From Candidatus Rokuibacteriota bacterium (GTDB lineage Bacteria > Methylomirabilota > Methylomirabilia > Rokubacteriales > CSP1-6): DNA of 64,000 nucleotides. A program made the translations under genes and the position numbers. Shown in pieces: positions 35,256 through 44,329 of the stretch (positions within the stretch are counted from its first letter, which is position 1; the number at the start of each line of letters is the position of its first letter). The notes under the pieces are model-generated. The model did no database searches. It was not told the DNA's origin and saw only the letters and a program-made list of their open reading frames with translations. The DNA lies in the NCBI GenBank assembly GCA_016866775.1, contig VGLJ01000007.1, forward strand, positions 1 through 64,000, written 5' to 3'.

Positions 35256-37916
35256 TTACTCGCCGCTCTGCTGCAGAAGCTTGGCGACGAGACCGGTCCA
35301 GCCCGTCTGATGGCTGGCTCCGACGCCGGCGCCCGTGTCTCCGTGGAAGTACTCGTGGAAGAGGATCAGGTCCTTCCAGTGCGGATCGGTCTGGAACTTC
35401 TCCTGCTGCCCGTGCACCGGCCGCTCGCCCTCGGCGTCACGCAGGAAGATGCGCGTGAGGCGCCGCGAGATCTCGGCCGCCACGTCCCAGAGCGACAGCA
35501 TCTTGCCGGAGCCCGTGGGGTACTCCTGCTGGAAGCGCGGCCCGTAGAAGTGGTCGAACTTCTGGAGCGACTCGATCAAGAGGTAGTTCACGGGCATCCA
35601 GATCGGACCCCGCCAGTTCGAGTTGCCGCCGAAGAGCCCGGTGGAGGACTCGCCCGGCTCGTAGTCGACCCGGTGCTCGTGACCCCCGACGTTCATGATG
35701 TACGGGTGCTGCTTGTGGAACCGTGAGATGGCCCGGATGCCGTATTCCGAGAGGAACTCCTTCTCGTCGACCATGTACTTGAGCACGCTGGCCAGGCGTA
35801 CTCCGTTGACCAGCGACAGCAGGCGACGCACCTGACCCTTGCCCATGTCGTGCTCGACGACGTGGTTGCGCAGCTCGGGCCGATTCTCGAGGAACCACTT
35901 CATGCGCCGCTCGAACTTCGGCATGCGCGCGAGGGCCTCGGGCTCGAGCGACTCCACCGCGTAGAGCGGGATGAGGCCGACCATGGACCGGACCTTCAGC
36001 GGCTTGGCGCTGCCGTCCGGCAGGTGGAGCACGTCGTAGTAGAACCCGTCCTCCTTGTTCCAGAGCTCGATGCCCTCGCCGGCGATGTTGTTCATCGCGC
36101 GCGCGATGTAGACGAAGTGCTCGAAGAACTTGGAGGCCACGTCCTCGTACGCCGGGTTCTCCTTCGCGAGCTCCATCGAGATGGCCAGCATGTTGAGGCA
36201 GTACATCGCCACCCACGCCGTGCCGTCGGACTGCTCGATGGTGCCGCCGGTCGGCAGCGGTGCCGAGCGGTCGAAGACGCCGATGTTGTCGAGGCCGAGG
36301 AAGCCGCCCTGGAAGACGTTCTTGCCGTCCGGGTCCTTGCGGTTGACCCACCACGTGAAGTTCAGCAGGAGCTTGTGGAACGTCCGCTCGAGGAACTCGC
36401 GGTCGGCCTTGCCCGTGATGCGGCGGTCGATCTTGTACACGCGCCAGGCGGCCCAGGCGTGCACGGGCGGGTTGACGTCGCCGAACGCCCACTCGTACGC
36501 CGGGATCTGCCCGTTCGGGTGCATGTACCACTCACGCAGGAAGAGCGTGAGCTGCTCCTTCGCGAACTGCGGATCGACGAGGGCCAGCACGATCGTGTGG
36601 AACGCCATGTCCCATGCCGCGTACCAGGGGTACTCCCAGATATCGGGCATCGAGACGACGTCGTCGTTGTAGAGGTGCGTCCACTCCTTGTTCCGGCCGT
36701 GCTTGCGGCTCTGCGGCGGCGGCGGGCCCGTCGGATCGCCGTTGAGCCAGCGCGCCACGTCGTAGTGGAACCACTGCTTGCACCAGAGCATGCCGGCGAT
36801 CGCCTGCCGCATGACCATCTGCGCGTCGTCGCTCAGCTTGGACGGGATGACGGTCGCGTAGAACTCGTCCGCTTCCTTGGTGCGCGCGTCGAACGTCTTC
36901 TCGAACTCGGCGCCGAACGGCGTCTTCAGCTCGCCGTCCGCCAGCCGCATCTTCACGACGACTTCCTTGCCGGCGGGGATGTTGAGCTGCCAGTACGGCG
37001 CCGCCTTCGTGCCTTCGGGCACGGGATTCACGGCGTTCTTCCTGCCGCGGATCACGAACTCGTGGAAGGCGTCCTTCACGTAGAGGTCCGGATTCTCGGT
37101 GCCGTAGAGCCGGCGGTAGTTGCTCTCGTTCTCGGTCCAGAGCACCGGCGGCGCGTTCTCGATATAGAAGTTGTACTTGCCCGGCAGCGCCGGGTTGTCG
37201 ACGGCGATCGTGTAGTGGTCGCCCGGCCCCTTCGAGCCGCGGAGCCGCGGACGCTGCGCATCCTTCTCCCACGACCACGTGTTGCGGAACCAGAGCGTCG
37301 GCAGCAGGTGGCACGTCGCGGCCTCGGGCCCGCGGTTGGCCACCGTGATCTTGATCAGGATGTCGGACGGCGACCCCTTCGCGTACTCGGCGAAGACGTC
37401 GAAGTACTTGTTCTCGTTGAAGACGCCGGTGTCGAGCAGCTCGAACTCCGGCTCGGTCCGCGACCGGCGCCGGTTCTCGTCCACGAGCCACGCGTAGGGG
37501 AACTCGCCCTGCGGGTACTTGTAGATCGCCTTCATGTACGAGTGCGTGGGCGTGGAGTCGATGAAGAAGAAGTAGTCCTTCAGATCCTCGCCGTGGTTGC
37601 CCTCGGACCCCGTCAGCCCGAACGCGCGCTCCTTGAGGATCGGGTCCTTCCCGTTCCACATCGAGAGCGCGAAGCAGAGCCGCTGGTGATTGTCCGAGAT
37701 GCCGAGCAGACCGTCTTCACCCCACCGGTACACACGCGAGCGTGCCTGGTCGTGGCCGAAGTAGTCCCACGCCGTCCCGAACTCCGAGTAGTCCTCGCGG
37801 ACCGTGCCCCACTGCCGCTCGGAGAGGTATGGCCCCCACCGCTTCCAGTGAGCGGACCGCCCGGTCGAGTCGGTCAGCCGCTTGCCCTCGGTGGTCGCCG
37901 CAGACTTATCCGCCAT
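35256..37916 (-). CDS. GH63-like glucosidase (MGH1 family)
   Basis: About 886 residues. Motifs of bacterial MGH1-type glucosidases are clear: [19 protein letters not shown] near the N-terminus, WENYLWF-like [17 protein letters not shown], then [67 protein letters not shown] and [20 protein letters not shown]. Such enzymes hydrolyse alpha-glucosidic bonds by inversion. The ATG at 37916 is preferred over a TTG at 37922; either way the start overlaps the end of the dehydrogenase gene. No signal peptide is visible, so it probably acts on cytoplasmic glucosides such as trehalose-like or glucosylglycerate compounds. Confidence 0.85.
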   Translation of the reverse strand: MADKSAATTEGKRLTDSTGRSAHWKRWGPYLSERQWGTVREDYSEFGTAWDYFGHDQARSRVYRWGEDGLLGISDNHQRLCFALSMWNGKDPILKERAFGLTGSEGNHGEDLKDYFFFIDSTPTHSYMKAIYKYPQGEFPYAWLVDENRRRSRTEPEFELLDTGVFNENKYFDVFAEYAKGSPSDILIKITVANRGPEAATCHLLPTLWFRNTWSWEKDAQRPRLRGSKGPGDHYTIAVDNPALPGKYNFYIENAPPVLWTENESNYRRLYGTENPDLYVKDAFHEFVIRGRKNAVNPVPEGTKAAPYWQLNIPAGKEVVVKMRLADGELKTPFGAEFEKTFDARTKEADEFYATVIPSKLSDDAQMVMRQAIAGMLWCKQWFHYDVARWLNGDPTGPPPPQSRKHGRNKEWTHLYNDDVVSMPDIWEYPWYAAWDMAFHTIVLALVDPQFAKEQLTLFLREWYMHPNGQIPAYEWAFGDVNPPVHAWAAWRVYKIDRRITGKADREFLERTFHKLLLNFTWWVNRKDPDGKNVFQGGFLGLDNIGVFDRSAPLPTGGTIEQSDGTAWVAMYCLNMLAISMELAKENPAYEDVASKFFEHFVYIARAMNNIAGEGIELWNKEDGFYYDVLHLPDGSAKPLKVRSMVGLIPLYAVESLEPEALARMPKFERRMKWFLENRPELRNHVVEHDMGKGQVRRLLSLVNGVRLASVLKYMVDEKEFLSEYGIRAISRFHKQHPYIMNVGGHEHRVDYEPGESSTGLFGGNSNWRGPIWMPVNYLLIESLQKFDHFYGPRFQQEYPTGSGKMLSLWDVAAEISRRLTRIFLRDAEGERPVHGQQEKFQTDPHWKDLILFHEYFHGDTGAGVGASHQTGWTGLVAKLLQQSGE

Positions 37917-38709
37917 GGGCAAATTCCGGGAAGAGGGTCATGCCACCGTCCACCATGATCGTCTGCCCCTGGATGTAGTCCGCGTCATCGGACGCGAGGA
38001 ACACCGTCACCTTGCCGATGTCATCCGGAACGCCCACTCGTCCGTAAGGAATGAGCTTGCAGAGACTCGCCAGAGCCTCCGGCGTCTCCCACGCGGGCCG
38101 GTTGATCGGCGTCGCGATGGCGCCCGGGCCGATGGAGTTCACGCGGATCTTGAACGGCGCCAGCTCCTGCGCGAGCGACTGCATGAACATGCGCATCCCG
38201 CCCTTGGAGGACGCGTAGTTGACGTGCCCGGACCACGGAATCAGCTCGTGGACCGACGACATGCAGATGATCTTGCCCGCGGCCTTGGAGATCTTGGTGA
38301 CGCCCTGCTTGATCATCTGGCGCGCCGCCGCGCGAGCGCAGAGGAAGTTGCCCGTGAGGTTGACGGCGAGCACGAAGTTCCACTGCTCGAGCGTCATCTC
38401 GGTGAACGCGGCGTCGCGCTGTAACCCCGCGTTGTTCACGAGGATGTCGATGCCACCCCACTCCTTGAACATCTGCTGGAACATCGCCTCGACTTCCGCC
38501 TCTTTCGAGACGTCGGCCTTGATCGCGATGGCCTGGCCGCCGTTCGTGACGATCTCCTTCACGACGGCTTCCGCAGCGTCCGTCGCGGTCACGTAGTTGA
38601 CGACGACCTTGGCGCCGGCGGCGCCGAGGCATTTCGCGACGCCTTCTCCGATGCCGGAGTTCGCGCCGGTGACAAGGGCTCGCTGTCCTGTGAGGGGCTG
38701 GTAGGGCAT
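37906..38709 (-). CDS. Short-chain dehydrogenase, glucose 1-dehydrogenase type
   Basis: 267 residues. Cofactor motif TGANSGIG (res ~14-21), NNAG at ~91, catalytic S-Y-K as [21 protein letters not shown], and the C-terminal [21 protein letters not shown] match classical SDRs closest to bacterial glucose 1-dehydrogenase. It would oxidise glucose to gluconolactone with NAD(P). AAGGACA precedes the ATG. It heads the run of minus-strand sugar genes and overlaps the glucosidase start by about 11 bases, so glucose from those hydrolases is its natural substrate. Confidence 0.85.
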   Translation of the reverse strand: MPYQPLTGQRALVTGANSGIGEGVAKCLGAAGAKVVVNYVTATDAAEAVVKEIVTNGGQAIAIKADVSKEAEVEAMFQQMFKEWGGIDILVNNAGLQRDAAFTEMTLEQWNFVLAVNLTGNFLCARAAARQMIKQGVTKISKAAGKIICMSSVHELIPWSGHVNYASSKGGMRMFMQSLAQELAPFKIRVNSIGPGAIATPINRPAWETPEALASLCKLIPYGRVGVPDDIGKVTVFLASDDADYIQGQTIMVDGGMTLFPEFAHGG

Positions 38710-38767
38710 GGCGGTGTCCTTTCGGATGAGAGCAGGTAGCTTACTTTAGGTGGGCGGTGGGTGCGCG

Positions 38768-40339
38768 TCAACCTTTGTCGGAAGGAATTTCGACGATGAA
38801 CGTCGCGCCCTTACCTTCGCCCGGGCTCTCGGCGCGGACCGATCCGTGGTGCAGCTGGACGAGGTGCCGGACGATGGCCAGCCCGATGCCGAGCCCGCCG
38901 TAGCCGCGGCGGGGCCCGGCGTCCTCCTGCCGGAAACGCTCGAAAAGGTGGGGGACGAAGGCCGGATCGATGCCCCTGCCCGTGTCCGTGACCTCGAGTC
39001 GGGCAACGCTGCCCTACCGGGTCAGGCTCACGTGCACCCGCTCGCCCGCCGGCGTGAACTTGACGGCGTTGGCGACCAGGTTCGAGACGATCTGTTGCAA
39101 TCGGGTCACGTCCCCGAGGACCGTGGGATTCGCGTCGATGCGACTCCCGGGGGTGACGTTCTTGGCCTCGGCGGCCGGCCGTAGCCCGTCCACGGCGGCA
39201 TTGACGATCGGCGCCAGGGGCACGGGGCTGCGGTCGAGCGTCATCTGGCCCAGGACCATGCGGGACACGTCGAGTAAGTCCTCGATCAGGTTGGCCTGCA
39301 GCTGCGCGTTCCGCTCGATGGTCTCGAGCGCCTTGGCGGTCGTGGCCGGGTCGAGCTCGCCCGAGCGGAGCATGCTCGTCCAGCCGACCACCGCGTTCAG
39401 CGGCGTGCGGAGCTCGTGGGAGACGATGGCGAGGAACTCGTCCTTCGCACGGTTCGCGGCCTCGACCTCCGCCCGGGCCCGAGCCCGCTCGGCGACGACC
39501 AGCGCGACCGTGAGCGTCGTGACCGCGATCGTGGCGAGGAACCCCCGGAGCAACACCAGTGACTCGTGGTTCGTCGGCAGCACGAACGGGCCGAAATCGT
39601 GGACGGTGCCCCACACCGCGATGGCCGCGAGGAGCAGCGTGCACGTCGCCGCCGCGCGCGGGCCGAGGCGGAAGGCGGCCCACATCAGCGGCGGGAGCGT
39701 GAGGAAGCTGAGGGGATAGTTCCGCACGGGAAGGTTCAGCCATCCGCCTCCGAACACCACCATCGACGTGGCGATGAGGACGACGGTGAGGACCGTCGCC
39801 TCCAGGGACCGGCGCCGATCGACGCGCCGCGGCCGCGCCGCCCACAGCACGAGCACCGGCGTGACGATCAGCGCACCGCTCCCGTCGCCGAGCCACCACG
39901 TGAACCAGATCATCGTGTAGCTCGTCCACGCCGCGGAGCCGCTCAGCACGAGCGCGGTGACGCCGATCGTCGCACTCGCCGCCGTGCTGAGCACGCCGGC
40001 GAGGACGGAGAACTTGACGAAGTCCCACGCGCGGTCGACGAAGTGCCGCCCGCGCGCGAAGAGCCCCGTCAGCTCCGCGCCGGCGAGCGCTTCGATCGTG
40101 TTCCCCGCGGCGATCGCGAGCGAGGTCGGGACGGATTCCGCGGTCGTGACGTTGACGAGGAACGCGCCGACGAACACCGCGGGCCACATCCGCATCCCGA
40201 AGACGAGCAGCGCGGCGAGCGCGATGCCCGTCGGTGGCCACACGGGAGTCGCGCTCGCGTGGACGAGCGCGAGCGAGAGGCCGAGCTTGCCCGCCGCGAC
40301 GTAGAGCGCGCACACGGCGAGCCCTCGGGCGAGGACCAT
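38768..40339 (-). CDS. MASE1-domain sensor histidine kinase with in-frame amber codon
   Basis: Residues ~1-290 are hydrophobic with the MASE1 pattern (GLSLALVHASATPVWPPTGIALAALLVFG). The H-box is FLAIVSHELRTPLNAVVGW, then the N-box NLVANAVKFTPAGE. A TAG at 39016-39014 follows VHVSLTR. The same frame then continues perfectly with VARLEVTDTGRGIDPAFVPHLFERF, GYGGLGIGLAIVRHLV and GATFIVEIPS, the rest of the ATPase domain. A single C-to-T change from CAG would explain it. The kinase is either dead or the base is wrong. It starts three bases after the kinase gene upstream of it ends. Confidence 0.8.
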
Positions 40340-40341
40340 GG

Positions 40342-41298
40342 TCAACGCTGGACGGAGGGGCCGCCGGCCAGCAGATCGTCGACGTCGCGCGGGCTGACGA
40401 GCGCGATGTCGCCCCACGTGGAGCACTTGATCGCGGCCACCGCCTGGCCGATGTCGATCGCATCCTGCAGCGAGCGGCCTTGCAGGATCGCCCACAGGAA
40501 GCCGCCGACGTAGGCGTCGCCCGCACCGATGGGATCCACCACCTGGACATCCCACCGATAGCGGGGACGCAGCAGCCGGCCGCCCTCCAGGACCGTGCAC
40601 CCGTCGGCGCCCTGCATCAGCGCGATGGTCGCCTTGGGGGCGAAGCGCGCGAGCTGCTCGAGCACCGCCTCCGCCGGGCCATCGAAGCCGAAGACCGCCC
40701 GGGCCTCCTCCGCTCCTATATAGAGGTAGCGCGTCCGGGGCAGCACCCCGGCCGTGAAGACCCGGGCATCCGCCGGGCTCCAGAGGGTGGCGCGGTAGTT
40801 GAGGTCGAAGGAAACCTCTCCGGCTTCGTGGAGCGCGCGCTCGAACAGCGCGCGGGGCGTGGCGCCGAGCGCCGGCGTGATCCCGCTCAGGTGAAGGATC
40901 CGGGCGCGCCGCACCACCTGCCAGTCGATGTCGTCGGGCCTGAGGCGCGCGAACGCGGAGTCGCGCCGGTCGTAGAGCACGCGAATCGGTCGCGGCGGCG
41001 CTCCGTATTCGAGGAAGTAGAGCCCGAGACGCGCGCTTTCGATGCGCCGGACGGCGCTGCAGTCGATGCCATGCCCGGTGAGCTCATGCAGCACGCGCTC
41101 GCCCCACGCGTTGTCGGGCACCGCCGAGAGCCACGCCACGTGCGCACCCAGCCGCGCGACCGCCGCGGCGACGTTCGCTTCCGCGCCGCCGATCTGCACG
41201 TCGAGCTGGCGCGCGGTCTCGAACCGCCCGGGTGACGGCACGGCGAGGCGCAGCAGCACTTCGCCGAGCGTGACGAGGTCGTGGCCGCCGTTGGTCAT
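40342..41298 (-). CDS. PfkB-family sugar kinase (2-keto-3-deoxygluconate kinase-like)
   Basis: 318 residues. The N-terminal signature GGAEANVAAAVARLGAHVAWLSAVPDNAWGERV and the C-terminal ATP/anion-hole motif DPIGAGDAYVGGFLWAIL with catalytic D are standard for PfkB kinases. The pattern SARLGLYFLEYGAPPRPIRVLYDRRDSAF is characteristic of KDG kinases. With glucose dehydrogenase and glucosidases on the same strand it would fit a semi-phosphorylative Entner-Doudoroff route (glucose to gluconate to KDG to KDPG), although a gluconate dehydratase is not in the window. An ATG at 41298 begins the frame. Confidence 0.85.
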   Translation of the reverse strand: MTNGGHDLVTLGEVLLRLAVPSPGRFETARQLDVQIGGAEANVAAAVARLGAHVAWLSAVPDNAWGERVLHELTGHGIDCSAVRRIESARLGLYFLEYGAPPRPIRVLYDRRDSAFARLRPDDIDWQVVRRARILHLSGITPALGATPRALFERALHEAGEVSFDLNYRATLWSPADARVFTAGVLPRTRYLYIGAEEARAVFGFDGPAEAVLEQLARFAPKATIALMQGADGCTVLEGGRLLRPRYRWDVQVVDPIGAGDAYVGGFLWAILQGRSLQDAIDIGQAVAAIKCSTWGDIALVSPRDVDDLLAGGPSVQR

Positions 41299-41353
41299 GC
41301 CGAGCGCATTGTATTCCGTCCGGCGGGCGGCCTATTCGTAGGCCCCCTTGCCG

Positions 41354-41640
41354 ATGACGCCGCGCTGGGCCGCTGCTCGTGCCGGCGACCCTGCTCGTCA
41401 CCCTCGGCTATCGCGTCTGGCGCGACCGTCCGCACCGTAACGTCAATAGGTGCTTCGGCTGTCAGGCCTTCACGTTCGCCGGGTCAGCGGCGTCGCCGCT
41501 TCGCATAACGGGGTCCTGCTGGAGTTCTGGGGCAGTGGACGCTCGCGAGCGCGGCGTTGCTTCCGCTGGCGTTCCTCGCGTTCACGCGCGTGTTCCCCGC
41601 GGGCTCGTCGGACATCCCCCGCTGGCTCTGGTCGACGCAC
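41354..41640 (+). pseudogene. Degraded N-terminus of a third membrane sensor kinase
   Basis: In successive frames the DNA reads ATLLVTLGYRVWRDRPHRNVNRCFG.QAFTFA, then SGVAASHNGVLLEFWG, then QWTLASAALLPLAFLAFTRVFPAGSSDIPRWLW. Put together this mirrors the N-termini of the two kinases at 41.9 and 46.3 kb (YIWRADPRSSVHRWFGAYTFSMALW...SLIPASFLAFTRVYPG). At least two frame changes break it, and it ends without downstream domains. The rest of the spacer, 41641-41896, holds no gene that I can support; its last ~110 bases must carry the promoter of the next kinase. Confidence 0.6.
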
Positions 41641-41896
41641 CGCCGAGCTCGCGGTTACGGGCGATCCCGCGGAGCTCGGGGAGCGAAGCCGCAGGGCTCG
41701 GGGCCCGGGCCGCCCATCTGCGCGTCGATGGTGGGGGCCGGATCGATGCGGCGAACGGCGCGCGCGGGGGCGGCGTTGTCACATTGCGTTTGGCCCTCCT
41801 GTAACCATTCGGACACAGCGGTTTTGCCGCTGGACCTCTCGGGAACTATGGCGCTATCGTAGCGGCCCTGCTGCACCTGAGCGCGGGAGGTGCACG

Positions 41897-44329
41897 ATGT
41901 CTGCGTTCATCTTGTCAGTCATCGCGATCCTGCATCTCGCGCTCGTCGTGGTGGTATGGCGCGCGAATCCCAAAAGGCCCGCCCATCGCTTCTACGCGTT
42001 CCATGCGCTGATGTTCATGGGCTGGACATCGGGGATTGCGTGGATACAGAGCGGGGTGGGAATAGAAGGGGGCGCGAAACTGACGTTCGCCAGCGCCTCA
42101 CTCGTCCCAGCCGCTCTCCTGCTGTTCACGATTCACTATCCCGATGCCGAGAAATCATCTTGGCGAGCCCCACAGCTTCTCGTTCTCGCGGTCGGCGCGT
42201 TCTTCGCTATTGCTTCGGTCATGACCGATTCGATCGTGTACGACACCCGCTGGACCGCGGGTGTCCTGTCTCGCCGCCCAGGTCCTCTGTATCCGTGGTT
42301 CACCGTGTATGTCGCGCTTGCGCTTCCCGCTGCGGTCGGAGTGTTCGTGCGGAAATGGTGGTCCGCGAAGGGATGGCGACGCATCCAGCTCAGCTACTAC
42401 GGGGTTGGGCTCTTGTTCGCGTTGGTCGGTGCGGTCACTGCAAACCTTATCATTCCCGCCGTCACCGGAAGGTCCGACGTGAGCCATCTCGGCCCGTACT
42501 TCGGATCGGTGCTGATCGCCCTGACGGCGCACGCAACGCTTCGTGACCGACTCATGGATTTGCGTCTGGTCGTCCATCGGTGCCTGACCATCGGTATTGC
42601 GGTCACGATTTCACTGTTGCCGATCCTCATCCTGGCCACCCTGGTACGCGGCTCGATGCTTATCGATGTTACCGTCGTCGAGGCGCTTTTGATTGGAGGA
42701 GCGTTTCTGGCGGTCGCACTGTTGATCCCAGTGACCGCAGATGTTGCGGAACGCTTCATCGATCGGTATGTCTACCGCGGTCGCGAAAGCCCGCAGCGAC
42801 TTCTCCGGCGCGCGAGCAACGAATTGGCGCAAACGCTGGATCTCGAGCGAGTGTTGGCGATCATTGCGGAAACGATCCGCGTCGCCGCGCCCCCTCATGG
42901 AGTCGCGGTCTATCTCGAACACTCTGGCGCACTTCGACTGTCGACCTCGAACGAAGCTGCTCGAGATACCGGCTTCAGTGCTCCCGCCGAGCCGGCGCGC
43001 CCGGTCATCGACGCCGTGATCGTGCAGGCGGCGCCGGTGTTGCGCGATGAACTGACAATGCCGAGGGACGCGGCACTCCATGAGGCTCTTACGGGCGCCG
43101 GTTGGGCTCTGATACTACCGCTGTTCGCAGATCAGAGACTCGTGGGCATCATTGCGGTCGGCTCCAAGCGATCCGGCGATCCGTTCTTCTCGGAAGACGT
43201 TGACGCGCTAGCCACGCTGGTGAATCACGCAGGAACGGTGGTACGGAACGCTCAGCTCCATGCGCAGGTGGTCTTGGCAAACGAGCACGTCCACCGGATC
43301 GTCACCGCAATGCAGAACGGGGTCGTGGTGCTTGACGCCTCAGGGACCGTCACACTGATCAATCCTGCCGCGAGGGATGCGCTGCGATTGCCCGAGGACG
43401 TCCTCCTGAACATCGACGACCTGCCGGCGCCATTGCGCGACAGCCTGGCGGAGGTGCTCACCGAGCACCGGGAAGGCGTCACGCGAGAGGTCACGTGGTC
43501 TCACGATGACGTCACGCCACGTGCGTTGCTCTGCACGGCCTCCATCCTACCCGCGCACGAGAGCGAGCGCCCGGGAGCTGTCATCGTCTTCAGTGACGTG
43601 ACGCCGCTCAAGGAGCTCGCGAAGCAGCGGACTCGTGCGGAACACCTTTCGGGCCTGCAACGCCTGACGCAGGCGCTGGCACACGAGATCGGCAATCCGC
43701 TCGTTCCAATCAAGACATTGACGAAACTCCTGCCGGAACGCGTGGGTAACCCCGCATTTGCCGAGAGGGTGTCGCGGATCGTGTCACATGAGATCGAAAG
43801 AATCGAGCGACTCGTCGAGCGTCTTCGGCGCGTCGCGCCTTCGAGCGGGGTTAATTACTCGGTTGTCGATCTGCGTGTTCCGCTGCGCCACGCGCTCGAG
43901 CTCATCGAAGCGACGGCGGCGGAGCAAGAGACACACCTGGAGATCGATCTCCCGTCCGACGAGGTTCTGGTGCTCGGTGACTCTACTGAAATCGAAGAAC
44001 TCTTCCTCAACCTCTTGACCAATGCCTTGGAAGCCGTCGTCGAGATGCCCCGGGATTCGCGTCGCGTGCGGTCCTCGCTTCACGTCGGGACGGATCATGT
44101 CGTTGCCCAGGTGTCGGACAGTGGACCAGGCATCTCTGCCGAGGTCATGGATCGAATGTTCGATCCTTTCGTGAGTACGAAGTCGCGCGGATCCGGCTTA
44201 GGGCTCGCGATTTGTCATGCGATTGTCGAGCGTCACCGAGGTCGACTCACTGCCGCCAACGCTCATCCTTGCGGAGCTGTTTTCACGGTGACACTGCACG
44301 CTGTGGAGACGATCACAGCGGGAAATTGA
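41897..44329 (+). CDS. Membrane sensor histidine kinase (7TM-like, GAF, PAS, HisKA, HATPase)
   Basis: 810 residues. About seven or eight N-terminal helices (res 1-285) are followed by a GAF domain (~310-460), a PAS domain (IVTAMQNGVVVLDASGTVTLINPAARDAL), the H-box LAHEIGNPLVPIKTLTKLLPER, N-box LFLNLLTNALEAV, DSGPGIS and GSGLGLAICHAIV. GGGAGGTG precedes the ATG at 41897. The region is visibly less GC-rich and has more relaxed third positions than its neighbours, as is the convergent paralogue. The two genes overlap by 17 bases at their 3' ends. No cognate response regulator adjoins. Confidence 0.88.
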   Translation: MSAFILSVIAILHLALVVVVWRANPKRPAHRFYAFHALMFMGWTSGIAWIQSGVGIEGGAKLTFASASLVPAALLLFTIHYPDAEKSSWRAPQLLVLAVGAFFAIASVMTDSIVYDTRWTAGVLSRRPGPLYPWFTVYVALALPAAVGVFVRKWWSAKGWRRIQLSYYGVGLLFALVGAVTANLIIPAVTGRSDVSHLGPYFGSVLIALTAHATLRDRLMDLRLVVHRCLTIGIAVTISLLPILILATLVRGSMLIDVTVVEALLIGGAFLAVALLIPVTADVAERFIDRYVYRGRESPQRLLRRASNELAQTLDLERVLAIIAETIRVAAPPHGVAVYLEHSGALRLSTSNEAARDTGFSAPAEPARPVIDAVIVQAAPVLRDELTMPRDAALHEALTGAGWALILPLFADQRLVGIIAVGSKRSGDPFFSEDVDALATLVNHAGTVVRNAQLHAQVVLANEHVHRIVTAMQNGVVVLDASGTVTLINPAARDALRLPEDVLLNIDDLPAPLRDSLAEVLTEHREGVTREVTWSHDDVTPRALLCTASILPAHESERPGAVIVFSDVTPLKELAKQRTRAEHLSGLQRLTQALAHEIGNPLVPIKTLTKLLPERVGNPAFAERVSRIVSHEIERIERLVERLRRVAPSSGVNYSVVDLRVPLRHALELIEATAAEQETHLEIDLPSDEVLVLGDSTEIEELFLNLLTNALEAVVEMPRDSRRVRSSLHVGTDHVVAQVSDSGPGISAEVMDRMFDPFVSTKSRGSGLGLAICHAIVERHRGRLTAANAHPCGAVFTVTLHAVETITAGN

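Noticed and set aside
39014-39016. Pyrrolysine read-through of the TAG in the MASE1 kinase
   Set aside because: Not a methylamine methyltransferase and no reason for Pyl in a kinase ATPase domain; point mutation or error is simpler.
41450-41896. N-terminal extension of the kinase starting at 41897
   Set aside because: The upstream part contains broken kinase-remnant sequence and low-complexity Arg-rich residues; ribosome site and conserved helix start at 41897.
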